A stretch of DNA of 64,000 nucleotides from Alcaligenes faecalis. Its GTDB lineage: Bacteria > Pseudomonadota > Gammaproteobacteria > Burkholderiales > Burkholderiaceae_B. Under the pieces are notes generated by a model that worked only from the letters and a program-made list of their open reading frames with translations, was not told the DNA's origin and searched no databases. Where the stretch lies: the NCBI RefSeq assembly GCF_041521385.1, contig NZ_CP168006.1, positions 1,950,858 to 2,014,857 of the forward strand. The letters run 5' to 3'. The position numbers and the translations under genes are program-made. Position 1 is the stretch's first letter; the number at the start of each line of letters is the position of its first letter. Positions 48,155 to 57,104 of the stretch are shown in pieces.

Positions 48155-48530
48155 CTGCCTTCGAGAAATTCGGTTCGGAGATCAGGACATACATTGCTAC
48201 GCTGTAATGGGCGAAGCCATCCGAATCAACTGTGACAGTGCGACTTGATTTGATTTCAAATCCCATCTTGAGAAGGTCTTGAACGCGTCCTGCCGGGTGA
48301 GAAATGCCGTTTGCACGCAACTCATGCGTATGGCGTGGAGCGGTGCGCAATAAAGCAATCAGCCTGGCACGTTGCGCTTGCGTGGTGGTACTACGGCTCT
48401 CGATAGTGTTATGTTGAGCCATCAAACGAGAATCATTGCGTGGTTCCGTCTTGCCAGTCGTGACAGTGATGGAATGGCCTTGGTCTTTAGTGCTCGTTTC
48501 TGTTTGCTCGTGGGGACGGGCATTTTTCAT
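48138..48530 (-). CDS. Helix-turn-helix protein (HTH_39-like)
   Basis: 130 residues. A polar N-terminal tail of about 48 residues precedes QAQRARLIALLRTAPRHTHE, LRANGISHPAGRVQDLLKMG and a beta region, the layout of HTH_39 winged helices found in phage and island proteins. It starts in the stop of the AlpA-like gene, so they are co-transcribed. Confidence 0.78.
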   Translation of the reverse strand: MKNARPHEQTETSTKDQGHSITVTTGKTEPRNDSRLMAQHNTIESRSTTTQAQRARLIALLRTAPRHTHELRANGISHPAGRVQDLLKMGFEIKSSRTVTVDSDGFAHYSVAMYVLISEPNFSKAGVDHE

Positions 48531-48718
48531 TATTTGCCTCCCTTCTTTGCGGTCAGTCGCTCCAAAGCATCAGCAGGCCACAGTAAAAGGCGGTTAGGCA
48601 GCTTTACCGGGCGAATGCCGTAATAGTGTCCATTGCGACACAGGGCGGCACGAAGAGTTTGTGGCTTAATCCCCAAGCTCTGCGCTAAGGTTTCAGTCGA
48701 AAGGTGTGTATTCGTCAT
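48530..48718 (-). CDS. AlpA/excisionase-like small DNA-binding protein
   Basis: 62 residues. HLSTETLAQSLGIKPQTLRA is a MerR-like helix-turn-helix, followed by PNRLLLWPADALERLTAKK, the usual wing and last helix of AlpA and Xis-type proteins. It begins a minus-strand set of small genes and probably controls integrase expression or excision. No experimental basis. Confidence 0.8.
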   Translation of the reverse strand: MTNTHLSTETLAQSLGIKPQTLRAALCRNGHYYGIRPVKLPNRLLLWPADALERLTAKKGGK

Positions 48719-48855
48719 GGCGTTATCTCAATCAAGTTTAAATAACGCCACTTCACGCGGGGGAATACCCCCCATCCAGCCAAGTATCGTAAAAACAAAA
48801 ACCGCCTGAAACCCTCATGAATAAAGGCTTAGACGGATTTCAAGCGACGGGGGAA

Positions 48856-49713
48856 CTATTCTGTACTTGTGGTTCCCCCGCTTTCCCCTTTTTCCCCCGC
48901 TTCTTTCTTGTCTCTCGGACGTGTCCAAAGCCCCCCTTGCAACGCCTCACGCTTAACCGTTGCCCCAGATACCGGACCACGCTGCCCATTGACTCCACGC
49001 TTGCGCATTTCGGCGGCCACGCGGTCGGCCATATCCGTCAGACTGCTATATGTGCCCCCCTTGGCATCACGCGTATCTAGTTCGTCGGCAATAGCGCGGG
49101 CCTGTTCCTTCCAGTCGGCGGGGTTTTCCTGCTTCTTATCGACACCAACCACAGACGAGGGGGCGACGACATCAACCCGTCTTGTCTCGATCTGCCCCCC
49201 CGTGGCATTAAAGGCCTCAAGTAGCGCACCAATAGTTACCCCTTCCGGTAACAATGGAGCGTAGGTTAACTCACGATCACCGGGCCTCTCGTCCAAGATG
49301 ATTAGGTTCTTAGGTGAATAGGCATCATAGAATGCGGACTCAAATTCATCCTTCCAGACAAATACGTTGGCTGGCAGCTTGAAGGGAGACTGCTCACGCC
49401 ATGCGGCATAGCCAAAATCCGGGCTGACATGGTCATTTTCATCTTCCGGATATTGCATTTTCAATTGATGCTGAAGCATATAAAGGCTAGCAAGAATAGC
49501 GTCCCATTCTTTAGAAAGAACTTGCATAGGAACATTAGCAACGAGGCGATACGCCGTCATGCCACCGAGAACATTGATAGCTGTTTCTGCATCGCCCGAG
49601 AGTTGCCGGGCAACTTTGTCCGGCGATAAACGCCATCCTGTTATGTATGGAATCGCCCGTACTGGGATGGCATTGCGCCCCCCGATTTCAATAATCAAGC
49701 GTTCATTGCCCAT
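48856..49713 (-). CDS. Hypothetical protein of the element
   Basis: 285 residues, no signal or membrane segment. The N-terminal half contains IEIGGRNAIPVRAIPYITGW and looks globular; the C-terminal third is hydrophilic, with DMADRVAAEMRKRGVNGQRG, GPVSGATVKREALQGGLWTR resembling the short C-terminal helix-turn-helix of island proteins. It lies between the integrase and the AlpA-like gene, a common place for such a gene of unknown role. Confidence 0.68.
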   Translation of the reverse strand: MGNERLIIEIGGRNAIPVRAIPYITGWRLSPDKVARQLSGDAETAINVLGGMTAYRLVANVPMQVLSKEWDAILASLYMLQHQLKMQYPEDENDHVSPDFGYAAWREQSPFKLPANVFVWKDEFESAFYDAYSPKNLIILDERPGDRELTYAPLLPEGVTIGALLEAFNATGGQIETRRVDVVAPSSVVGVDKKQENPADWKEQARAIADELDTRDAKGGTYSSLTDMADRVAAEMRKRGVNGQRGPVSGATVKREALQGGLWTRPRDKKEAGEKGESGGTTSTE

Positions 49714-49830
49714 GTTTTGCCACCTTCAATGCATCCTTCACAAAAAGGGTGCCAGCATCAGGCCGGTGAAGGTGTCCGGCTTTTCCCGCCGTCGCGGTAG
49801 ACGCTGGCTTAAAACGGTTGCCTGAAGCCG

Positions 49831-51207
49831 TCAGGCGGCGGTAATTACTTTAGGCTTGGCTGCCTCGGTCTTTGGCTGCGCCATCCCTGCTTGCTCCAAC
49901 ATCCAGCCCTCGATTTTCGTGTGCCACATACGCAACAAGTCCAGCGGGCGGCGGCGATAGTGTTTCTCAGCTGTAGCACTCGGCTTATGGCCTTGAATCT
50001 GGGCCACTACGCCCGCAGGACACTCCACCCATTCGGCCAGCGTGCCAAAGGAGCGACGAAGGCCATGTATGGTCAAGTGCGGCAATCCAGCGGCCTGTAT
50101 AGCTTTGTTGTGTGCCACGCGCGGCTCCTGAATACGCCCACTCTCGGCGGTCGGGCTAAAGAACACCCACTTGGACGGTTTCCACTGCTTGCCCTGCTCT
50201 TGTAGGCGTTCAAGGTAGCGGACATTGGGCTGAACGCTATTAAGTCGCTGCAGATCCAGCAGCAGGCTTTTAACGTAAGGAGTCAGCGGTATGGTGCGCT
50301 CACCTTCGACCTTGTCGGCAATGCGGATGCTGTTCCATTGAAAATCCACGTCAGTCCATTGCAACCCGGCCACTTCCTCGCGGCGTGCGCCGGTCAGCAA
50401 GGCAGTTTGCAGGTAGGCACTGATAACCGGGTTGACGATGGCCCGCACGTGCTCAAACCACAGCTTCAACTGCTCACGCTGCAAGCAATCATCCTTAGCT
50501 TGGGCCTTTGGCAGTTCGGCACGCATAACACTGGTGCTGCATGCGTCCGGCCGAGCTTGGGCTTTGTATTCAGGGCGGTCAGAACACCAGTTAAGGAAGG
50601 CACGCAAGCGAACAAAGGCGCTACGAGCTACGGTCGGACGGTGTTGCTGCTCTCTGAGCCAGTCAGTAACGGCAGTGCGGTCGATTTTCGCCAGCGGCGA
50701 TTGCAGCAGGCCATGAAGCGGCCCCGGCAAGGTCTTATCCCCCTCGCCCTTTTTGCGGCCTCGTGTTTTTTCCTTACCACCTGCATCCGATAGCCGTTGA
50801 TGGTCTAGCAGCGTGCGGTCGCTCCATTTGCGTGCGCGGGCTTTCAGGTATTTGTCCCATGCGTCGATGGCGGGTGCTTTGTCGCTCGCTGCCTTGGCAC
50901 GTTTGGCGGCATCTGCGGCAGTCACTTCGGCCTTAACTTCTCGCGGGTCGCGGCCATCGTCAATAATGATTTGCAAGTTACGGGCTTTCTCGCGTGCCTT
51001 ATCAATTGTCCATGCGCTTACATCGCCAATGGTTACACGGATGCTTTTACCGTCTAGCCGACCCTGAAAGATATAAGCCTTTGCGCCTGCGGTAGCACGC
51101 ACCGCAAAACCGGGGGCGTCGCTATCCCATAAAAAGGCTTGGGCTTTTCCGGCTGGGCAAACAAAATCCCTTACCCTGCCTGCCGTGAGTTTTACGCGCT
51201 TGGTCAT
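49831..51207 (-). CDS. int: Tyrosine site-specific integrase
   Basis: 458 residues. The N-terminal arm-binding domain is of the DUF4102 type (GKAQAFLWDSDAPGFAVRAT), followed by a core-binding domain and the catalytic domain: Arg in LLTGARREEVAGLQW (about 275), His-x-x-Arg in IHGLRRSFGTLAEW, the later His in QIQGHKPSATAEKH and the nucleophile Tyr in KHYRRRPLDLLR. It recombines the tRNA-Thr repeats. The gene lies next to attR and reads away from it; a candidate arm site begins 11 nt before its start. Confidence 0.96.
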   Translation of the reverse strand: MTKRVKLTAGRVRDFVCPAGKAQAFLWDSDAPGFAVRATAGAKAYIFQGRLDGKSIRVTIGDVSAWTIDKAREKARNLQIIIDDGRDPREVKAEVTAADAAKRAKAASDKAPAIDAWDKYLKARARKWSDRTLLDHQRLSDAGGKEKTRGRKKGEGDKTLPGPLHGLLQSPLAKIDRTAVTDWLREQQHRPTVARSAFVRLRAFLNWCSDRPEYKAQARPDACSTSVMRAELPKAQAKDDCLQREQLKLWFEHVRAIVNPVISAYLQTALLTGARREEVAGLQWTDVDFQWNSIRIADKVEGERTIPLTPYVKSLLLDLQRLNSVQPNVRYLERLQEQGKQWKPSKWVFFSPTAESGRIQEPRVAHNKAIQAAGLPHLTIHGLRRSFGTLAEWVECPAGVVAQIQGHKPSATAEKHYRRRPLDLLRMWHTKIEGWMLEQAGMAQPKTEAAKPKVITAA

Positions 51208-51217
51208 TGCGTGAAGG

Positions 51218-51242
51218 TTTCCATGTAAGCACTATGTAAACA
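51218..51242 (+). repeat. Right copy of the 25-bp imperfect repeat (candidate integrase arm site)
   Basis: ATGTAAGCACTATGTAAACA region, in the same orientation as the left copy and just upstream of int. A further TATGTAAACA lies at 51,284-51,293. Confidence 0.6.
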
Positions 51243-51381
51243 ATATTATGGAATGCCTTTCAACATCAATCAACCTTCACATTTATGTAAACATGACGAA
51301 AGGTACGTGTTTACTTGTTATCATGCTTTATACAGAATCTCGATCAACATGCATGAACGCCCAGAAATCATTATTTTTTCC

Positions 51382-51430
51382 CACTTGTAATGCGAAGGTC
51401 GAGGGTTCAACTCCTTTAGCCGGCACCATG
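51382..51430 (+). repeat. attR: 49-bp copy of the tRNA-Thr 3' half
   Basis: Identical to 41,993-42,041 but without the 5' half of the tRNA, so it is not a second tRNA gene. Confidence 0.95.
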
Positions 51431-51440
51431 AATAAAAAAA

Positions 51441-51473
51441 CGCCAAGCTTTTGAAAGCTTGGCGTTTTTTTTA
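51441..51473 (+). terminator. Original terminator of tRNA-Thr, displaced by the element
   Basis: CGCCAAGCTT-TTGA-AAGCTTGGCG followed by a nine-base T run, eleven bases after attR. Confidence 0.88.
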
Positions 51474-51691
51474 TTACTACTTAGCGTAGGTGTAGTGGTA
51501 CGTGCGAAATCCCCACCCAGAACGCAATGTAGGTAGCTTGGTGACTAACGCTAACAGCTGTTGTATCAGTACACATGATATCATCGGTCAAAATTTTTTT
51601 ACTAGAATCGCAGAACCTAACTGCACCTGATCGCGGTACATATCAGCAGTACTTCCTTTATGTGATCATGTTTTCGTAAGGCACATACAGA

Positions 51692-52975
51692 ATGGTTGAT
51701 GTTACAAACATTGAAGAGATTACAGACTGTAATTCTTCAGTAGAACTGAAATTAGAAAAAAAGAAAAAAACTGCTCTTAAAGCCCTATATCAAAGATGGG
51801 AAAAGCATCCATACGTCGAAACTCGCGGGAAATATATTCCATCAGGCCCTGTCGTTTTCGACTTGAGGAAAAATAAAAAATATCCGAACTATCTATATCG
51901 CAACATCAATTATCTTCGTTTCAATACAATCGAAGATAAAATAATCTCAGAATGCATTAAAGACGCAAATTTATGCGCAGGCCAATCATTAATATCTATT
52001 GATCAAGACTCATTAAAAAATCAAGACAAAATAGAAAATGGGGTTTTTCTAATCAACAATGGAAATAAATTAATATTATCCAGCAATAAATTCATCACTG
52101 ATTTTAAAAAAAATGAAAATGAAAAATACATAAAAAGACTAATATGGAGATATCACAATGATTTCATAAATAAAAAATTCACACAAGAAGATTTAATTCA
52201 AAACGGAGAAAAATTAAAATACTTTGAAAAATCCACCAGAACTCATGAATTGATACAAGTAAGTGGCAACAAAATACAAACATATCTATTTTGCGAGAAA
52301 AATAAAATATCAACACCTGCTATGTATTACATACGAACAGGTGATGATATATTACTAGACACTCCAAACTGGATAGAGAAAAAACATGGCTTTGTTATTA
52401 AAGGCGGCGAAGGCTGCAGTGCTCAGCATGTATACGTATTCAAGAGAGATGGTGAGAAATATTATGATTTAATGCATGGCAAGGAATATGATCGTGCATC
52501 AATCCTTTCTCTGTTAGCGTCATTACCAAGCGTAATTGTTGAACAACGCTTAGGAGAAGAATCTGGCGTCATTCCAATAGACATTAAAGTCTATTGTATG
52601 AATGCTCGACCAAAATACATTCTTCTAATTAATAGAAACCATAAGCGAGAGTATAGGAGCGTATTCATCAAAGGATTTGATGTAACAAAAAGAGAATTTG
52701 AAGATAATCCAATGAAAGACTCTCGGCTGGTTCTTTTACCGTGCCCAAATAAAGACATAGCTAAAGAGCTAGAAGATGCCCTAAAAAATGCCGGAATTGA
52801 TAATATATTAAATTTTTGCTCAGACTTATTGAAAAAACTCAACTACAAAGATTTTGTGAGCTTAGACGTATTTAATATGAATAATAAAATCTATCTTGGC
52901 GAATTCACGAAAACGCCAGGGGCATTTATGCAACATATATTCAAAGAAAAAACAATAAATAATATTTTTTCATAA
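51692..52975 (+). CDS. ATP-grasp protein (TupA-like amidoligase type)
   Basis: 427 residues, strongly AT-rich DNA with many Lys, Asn and Ile codons. An ATP-grasp fold is suggested by FVIKGGEGCSAQHVYVFKRD (nucleotide-binding lysine and Gly-rich loop, about 232-252) and by the late metal-binding stretch SLDVFNMNNKIYLGEFTKTP with Asp and Glu, as in TupA-like and capsular ATP-grasp ligases. Such enzymes join a carboxylate to an amine with ATP. Followed by the hydrolase-like gene after 71 nt. The substrate may be a surface polymer; inference. Confidence 0.72.
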   Translation: MVDVTNIEEITDCNSSVELKLEKKKKTALKALYQRWEKHPYVETRGKYIPSGPVVFDLRKNKKYPNYLYRNINYLRFNTIEDKIISECIKDANLCAGQSLISIDQDSLKNQDKIENGVFLINNGNKLILSSNKFITDFKKNENEKYIKRLIWRYHNDFINKKFTQEDLIQNGEKLKYFEKSTRTHELIQVSGNKIQTYLFCEKNKISTPAMYYIRTGDDILLDTPNWIEKKHGFVIKGGEGCSAQHVYVFKRDGEKYYDLMHGKEYDRASILSLLASLPSVIVEQRLGEESGVIPIDIKVYCMNARPKYILLINRNHKREYRSVFIKGFDVTKREFEDNPMKDSRLVLLPCPNKDIAKELEDALKNAGIDNILNFCSDLLKKLNYKDFVSLDVFNMNNKIYLGEFTKTPGAFMQHIFKEKTINNIFS

Positions 52976-53046
52976 AACTGGATTTTGGAAAAATAAGACT
53001 AACTTTAAAATTTTGTTTCTTATAATAGGTCATAAAAAATCAATCC

Positions 53047-53862
53047 ATGACGCAAAAAATAGATTCCCTAATCAGCCAGGAAATAAAACAACACAATAGT
53101 TTTGATGAACTGTGGAACAGTGATCATGGATCGTATCAAGAATATTTTTTTCACAATAACGACGACTGGTCAAAAGTAATCGTAATGTTCAATGGGGCTG
53201 TCAGCCCAAGCCAACGTCGAGATGGATATACGTTTCAAAGATGGTCATGGGCATCACAATTTCGCCATCCGGTTATTATTATTTCGGATCCTACAACTTA
53301 TGGCGAAAATGGCTTAAATCTAGGTTGGTATACGGGCCCTCAAAATACCCCATATCTACCTAATGCCTTAGAAAAACTAACGCAATATATTCTACAAAGA
53401 TCCCCTAATGCACATATAGTCTCATTCGGCTCATCAGCTGGTGGGTTTGCTGCCCTTGCAGGATTACAGCTCGGATACTTTGATACGGCCATTGCCGTGA
53501 ATCCTCAAACCGATATTGAATTGTATCCAGTAAAGCCGCCTTTAAGGCGATATTTAGACTGGTATGGTAGAACCTCAAAATACACATCAACAGAAGCTGA
53601 TCGTCAAAGGTTTTCTCTAATCCAAATGGGATTCAAAAAAGCCAAAGAAAACTCTCAAATTATATATATCCAAAACACTGATGATGTCATACATCACCTG
53701 GAGCATATGCTTCCATACTGTGACTCATTAACAAAGACTGGATTTAAAGTGGCTTTAAAACCTCATTTATTTTCTAACCCCGGCTTAGGGCATAATCCAC
53801 CGGCAATTAATGGGTTGAAAAAAATAATTGGTGAAGATTTTTCGTCTCTGATAAATATTTAA
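53047..53862 (+). CDS. Alpha/beta-hydrolase-like protein
   Basis: 271 residues. IVSFGSSAGGFAALAGLQLG at about 125 is a nucleophile elbow (Ser in G-S-S-A-G-G) and HLFSNPGLGHNPP near the end offers a catalytic His; VIVMFNGAVSP is the first strand. No signal peptide. The family may include esterases or deacylases acting on glycans. AT-rich like the upstream ATP-grasp gene and probably in one operon with it. Confidence 0.72.
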   Translation: MTQKIDSLISQEIKQHNSFDELWNSDHGSYQEYFFHNNDDWSKVIVMFNGAVSPSQRRDGYTFQRWSWASQFRHPVIIISDPTTYGENGLNLGWYTGPQNTPYLPNALEKLTQYILQRSPNAHIVSFGSSAGGFAALAGLQLGYFDTAIAVNPQTDIELYPVKPPLRRYLDWYGRTSKYTSTEADRQRFSLIQMGFKKAKENSQIIYIQNTDDVIHHLEHMLPYCDSLTKTGFKVALKPHLFSNPGLGHNPPAINGLKKIIGEDFSSLINI

Positions 53863-53886
53863 CACAGCTTTAAATATTCTCCATTA

Positions 53887-53925
53887 AAAATCCCTTGCTA
53901 ATAGAAAACACTAGCAAGGGATTTT
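53887..53925. terminator. Bidirectional terminator
   Basis: AAAATCCCTTGCTA and TAGCAAGGGATTTT form a perfect 14-bp stem with an 11-nt loop between two converging genes. Confidence 0.88.
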
Positions 53926-53950
53926 ATTTATTTAATTCGCAATATAGTAT

Positions 53951-56380
53951 CTAGAATTTCACCTGACCTAAGAGCATATCTCTCACCCCATCGATAAATT
54001 TCCCACTAATTACATCCCAAGTTCGATTCTCCATTACCCATTTACGGGCATTAGAACCCAGATTAGAGCGTTTCCCTTGGTCATCAATTAATTCTAACAA
54101 ACTCTCCGCCAGACTACTCAAAGAGCCTTTTTCAAACACAACACCGGTCTTTCCATTCACAACCATCTCAGCCAAGGCTTGAACACTAGACACCAATACG
54201 GCCTTCTCCATGGCCAATGCTTCCAACGGTTTCATTGGAGAAACCATCTCGCATACTGGCCAAGACTTTCGGGGGAAAGCAGCGATATCAACAATGGAGT
54301 AATACTCCGCAGCCAAAGAATGCGGCACTCGGCCTGTCAGCAGGATTTTGTCCCGAATGCTACTTGCCTCAGCCAACTCTTGGATCTTGCTGAAGTACGG
54401 CCCGTCACCCACCAAGAGAATCTTGAAGTCGACTGACGGATCTCTCTGGCTCATCAATTCACAAGCCAATATCAGATCATCCAGGCCTTCATAATCTTGG
54501 AAAGAGCCAATGTAGCCAATAATGGCAGTATCTTTATTGATTCCCAGCTCGTCCAACAACGCCTGGGATTTATCACTAGGGCTAAAATCCTCGGGGTTCG
54601 TGCAGTTGGGAAGAATGATAATTTTCTCCTCCTCTACTCCACGAGAAATCAACTCTGTCTTCATCGCTCCTGTCAGGGTAAAGACCAAATCAGCTTGTTT
54701 GGCCACCATAGTTTCAAAGTTGCGAATTTTCTCAGTTTCATGCTTGCGTTGTGGAGCCGTATCGCGAGACTCATGCACAATCTCCCAAAGCCCCGACACT
54801 TCGTATACAAAAGGAAGGCCATTTTTCTTGGCAGCAATCAAACCTGGTAAAGATATTTGATAAGTTGAACGTCCGTGCACATAATCAGGCTGCTCATTTT
54901 TCAGCACTTCATCAAACACATCAACGCAATCTTTCATATACGTTGCTTCATCACGAATCCTGACCGATTCACAAAATGTTTTGTGATAAGAAAGCCCGTC
55001 GATCTGCGCTGTAATACTTTCAGATTTAAGGTCTTTCTTCACATCATATGGAAAATTAGGACGTGTATAAGCTCTGACATCTAGACCATTTTTTATCAAT
55101 GACCTTGCCAAGCCATGAGCTCGTGTTGCGTATCCACCCGAAAAATATGGCAAAGAGCTATGCAGAAAATACACAGACTTCTTCTTATCAAAATACGATG
55201 TAAAAACCTGCCCCTGCTTCCTGCAGTATTGAAAATACTCTTTAAATAGAGCCAAATAGGACTCGCTTTTCTTCTGAAGGATATTGGCCGTTTTATTCAG
55301 TACTTTTCGCTCAACACATAAATCAGCAATATTTTTATACTTTTGAGCATGAAACAAGGCTTTCAAATACAACTCAAAAGTTCGGTAGCTATCCGATTTT
55401 TCGTAGCCATACTTGGCTAATGCCAATGCGTTACTGATCTTTCCTTGAGACAACTCTGTCGCCACCAGCTCGCACCATTGCTCCTCATCATCAAAAGACA
55501 AAGTCTTCTGTCGATCTCCTAAAACCCGAGCCATAGCAGATCTCAAGGTAAGCGGAGTAACAAGCTCTTCCCCATTCGACAGGAAAATCACAGATGCATG
55601 AACAGCAGAGCCATAACGGAACAAATCAAGCTTGTCGTCTTTATATTTCCCGCAATGAACAAAAGGAAGCATTTCCTCAAGCTTTTCCTGGAGGTGACCC
55701 GCTTCGTAAGAAACGGCGTTACTCCAATAGTCATTCGAGGGTTGCCATTGACTCGAAATCAGAACAGGTACATTCAAGTAAAGAGCATCCAAGCCTCTTT
55801 GAAAGGATGAACCAGCCCGATATGCCTTCTGCGCTTGCTGTGGCAATATCACCATATCGCTCAGGGCATAGTAATCACCCAAAGCCTGCTGAGCATGGCA
55901 CTCAAGACGGATCAGCCACGAGGATGTAGAGTACTGATCAGTCAGCTTCCTGCTTTCGAACGACTGCACAGTATCGCCTTCAACCCAAAGCAAAGTAAGC
56001 TGGCCATACTGCTGCTGCAATTGTTCAAACGACATCAATACTTCCTGCTGCTCCTCAGAGCGGCCTAAACCGGCCAAATAACAAACTACAGTGTCGCCTT
56101 TCGGAATACCCAGCTTTTCCCGGAGTACAGGGTCAGCCGACTTGAACACAGGCACATCGATATAGCTCAACTCCAGCTTGCTACTGTTATCACTGCCGTA
56201 GTCTGAGGAGAGAACCTGTCCATCCCCATTACTGGCCAGCTTGCGACGGCAAAGCTCCAAGTTCACACTAAAGTACTTTTCACCCAGTTGCGTTGAAAGC
56301 TCTTGGTAGAGCTCGTAAGCCGTTGAATATTCCGCTCGCGAGAACGCATCTGCTGCAAGTCGTACTTTGAGCTGCATCAT
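53951..56380 (-). CDS. Large glycosyltransferase with two GT-B-like parts
   Basis: 809 residues. Residues 1-55 are TPR-like (FSRAEYSTAYELYQELSTQL). About 80-270 resemble a lone C-terminal GT-B half (KLGIPKGDTVVCYLAGLGRS; YYALSDMVILPQ). About 400-805 is a complete GT4 enzyme: SSLPYFSGGYATRAHGLARS at its start, DTAIIGYIGSFQDYEGLDDL in the nucleotide-sugar half, and the acidic motif CEMVSPMKPLEALAMEKAVL. It would transfer a sugar to a surface glycan; acceptor unknown. Converges on the ATP-grasp/hydrolase pair. ATG ATG at the start follows GGAAGAAG. Confidence 0.87.
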   Translation of the reverse strand: MMQLKVRLAADAFSRAEYSTAYELYQELSTQLGEKYFSVNLELCRRKLASNGDGQVLSSDYGSDNSSKLELSYIDVPVFKSADPVLREKLGIPKGDTVVCYLAGLGRSEEQQEVLMSFEQLQQQYGQLTLLWVEGDTVQSFESRKLTDQYSTSSWLIRLECHAQQALGDYYALSDMVILPQQAQKAYRAGSSFQRGLDALYLNVPVLISSQWQPSNDYWSNAVSYEAGHLQEKLEEMLPFVHCGKYKDDKLDLFRYGSAVHASVIFLSNGEELVTPLTLRSAMARVLGDRQKTLSFDDEEQWCELVATELSQGKISNALALAKYGYEKSDSYRTFELYLKALFHAQKYKNIADLCVERKVLNKTANILQKKSESYLALFKEYFQYCRKQGQVFTSYFDKKKSVYFLHSSLPYFSGGYATRAHGLARSLIKNGLDVRAYTRPNFPYDVKKDLKSESITAQIDGLSYHKTFCESVRIRDEATYMKDCVDVFDEVLKNEQPDYVHGRSTYQISLPGLIAAKKNGLPFVYEVSGLWEIVHESRDTAPQRKHETEKIRNFETMVAKQADLVFTLTGAMKTELISRGVEEEKIIILPNCTNPEDFSPSDKSQALLDELGINKDTAIIGYIGSFQDYEGLDDLILACELMSQRDPSVDFKILLVGDGPYFSKIQELAEASSIRDKILLTGRVPHSLAAEYYSIVDIAAFPRKSWPVCEMVSPMKPLEALAMEKAVLVSSVQALAEMVVNGKTGVVFEKGSLSSLAESLLELIDDQGKRSNLGSNARKWVMENRTWDVISGKFIDGVRDMLLGQVKF

Positions 56381-57104
56381 GGTTACTGCTTCCTTCTTCC
56401 ATATAACTGTCGATCAAACATATACCCTAACTGGATCAATCCGGGATTTTGGCCAATTTTGATTTCATAACGACTATCGAACCCCGCGCAACACATCAGA
56501 TCGCGGCATCAGAACAAACGACATATATCAATTCTAGTGAAGTCACAAGGGGCGACTTGGGGTTGGCATTTCTCGCTCCAAAGCACCCTCATCTCTAGCA
56601 AAGAAAGACAAGGCGCACTATGTCTGTATCTGTGGCGAATAAAAGCCAAACTCCCTACTGCTGACAGCAGCACATTCCGAACGTCGGAGGACGATATCAG
56701 ACTGACGCTCCTAAAACAGCGTAACGACTGCTAAGGAGTCGACCATAATTCGCCTGAGGCACTTTTAAAAGTAAAGGGCCATCAAGAAGGCATAATGTAC
56801 ATTTTCCATTCATGCCACTGACCTCTTCCCACTCAGAGTCAGGATGGATTTTTATGAACTTGAAACTATACTCGAGCACTTTCCACAAAACAGATACAAG
56901 TATTATTTTGAAACCAATTTTAGAGTTACTAAAATTTATTTTTGTAAGAAAAAGACAAAAATCAACAATAAAGATATTCTTCATCTCTCGTGAAATCGTT
57001 CTTGTATGTCAAAGCACGTAAACATTCCGATAGCAGCAGCGATAACTATCAACACACAGTGAATGAATCAGCGACGTGATGCAGCAAAGGCTCAACACTC
57101 TTGC
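56381..57104. other. Intergenic region, no convincing gene
   Basis: About 720 nt between two minus-strand genes. Short frames exist on both strands (for example 56,697-56,984 minus and 56,812-57,021 plus) but overlap each other and show no motif or ribosome site. Base composition changes from AT-rich on the right part (56,850-57,020) to ordinary, so it is probably the border of the transferred trio. The glycosyltransferase promoter must lie near 56,390-56,500. Confidence 0.45.

Larger units (their letters stand above)
41993..51430. mobile_element. 9.4-kb integrative element inserted in tRNA-Thr
   Basis: Bounded by 49-bp perfect direct repeats, one inside tRNA-Thr and one beside a tyrosine integrase gene. 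Inside lie an AlpA/excisionase-like protein, several small DNA-binding proteins, a HTH protein of the kind found in replication modules of such elements, iteron-like repeats, and a plus-strand cargo operon (lipoprotein, membrane protein, Sir2-like pseudogene, SLOG protein). I see no relaxase, type IV secretion, capsid, portal or terminase gene, so it is neither a complete ICE nor a prophage; a satellite, a mobilisable or a decayed element are all possible. Confidence 0.9.

Noticed and set aside
51382-51430. A second tRNA-Thr gene
   Set aside because: Only the 3' half is present and the 5' acceptor strand and D-arm are absent; it is the attR repeat.
56697-57021. Overlapping short frames on both strands
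   Set aside because: They overlap each other and have no motif; likely chance in AT-rich DNA.
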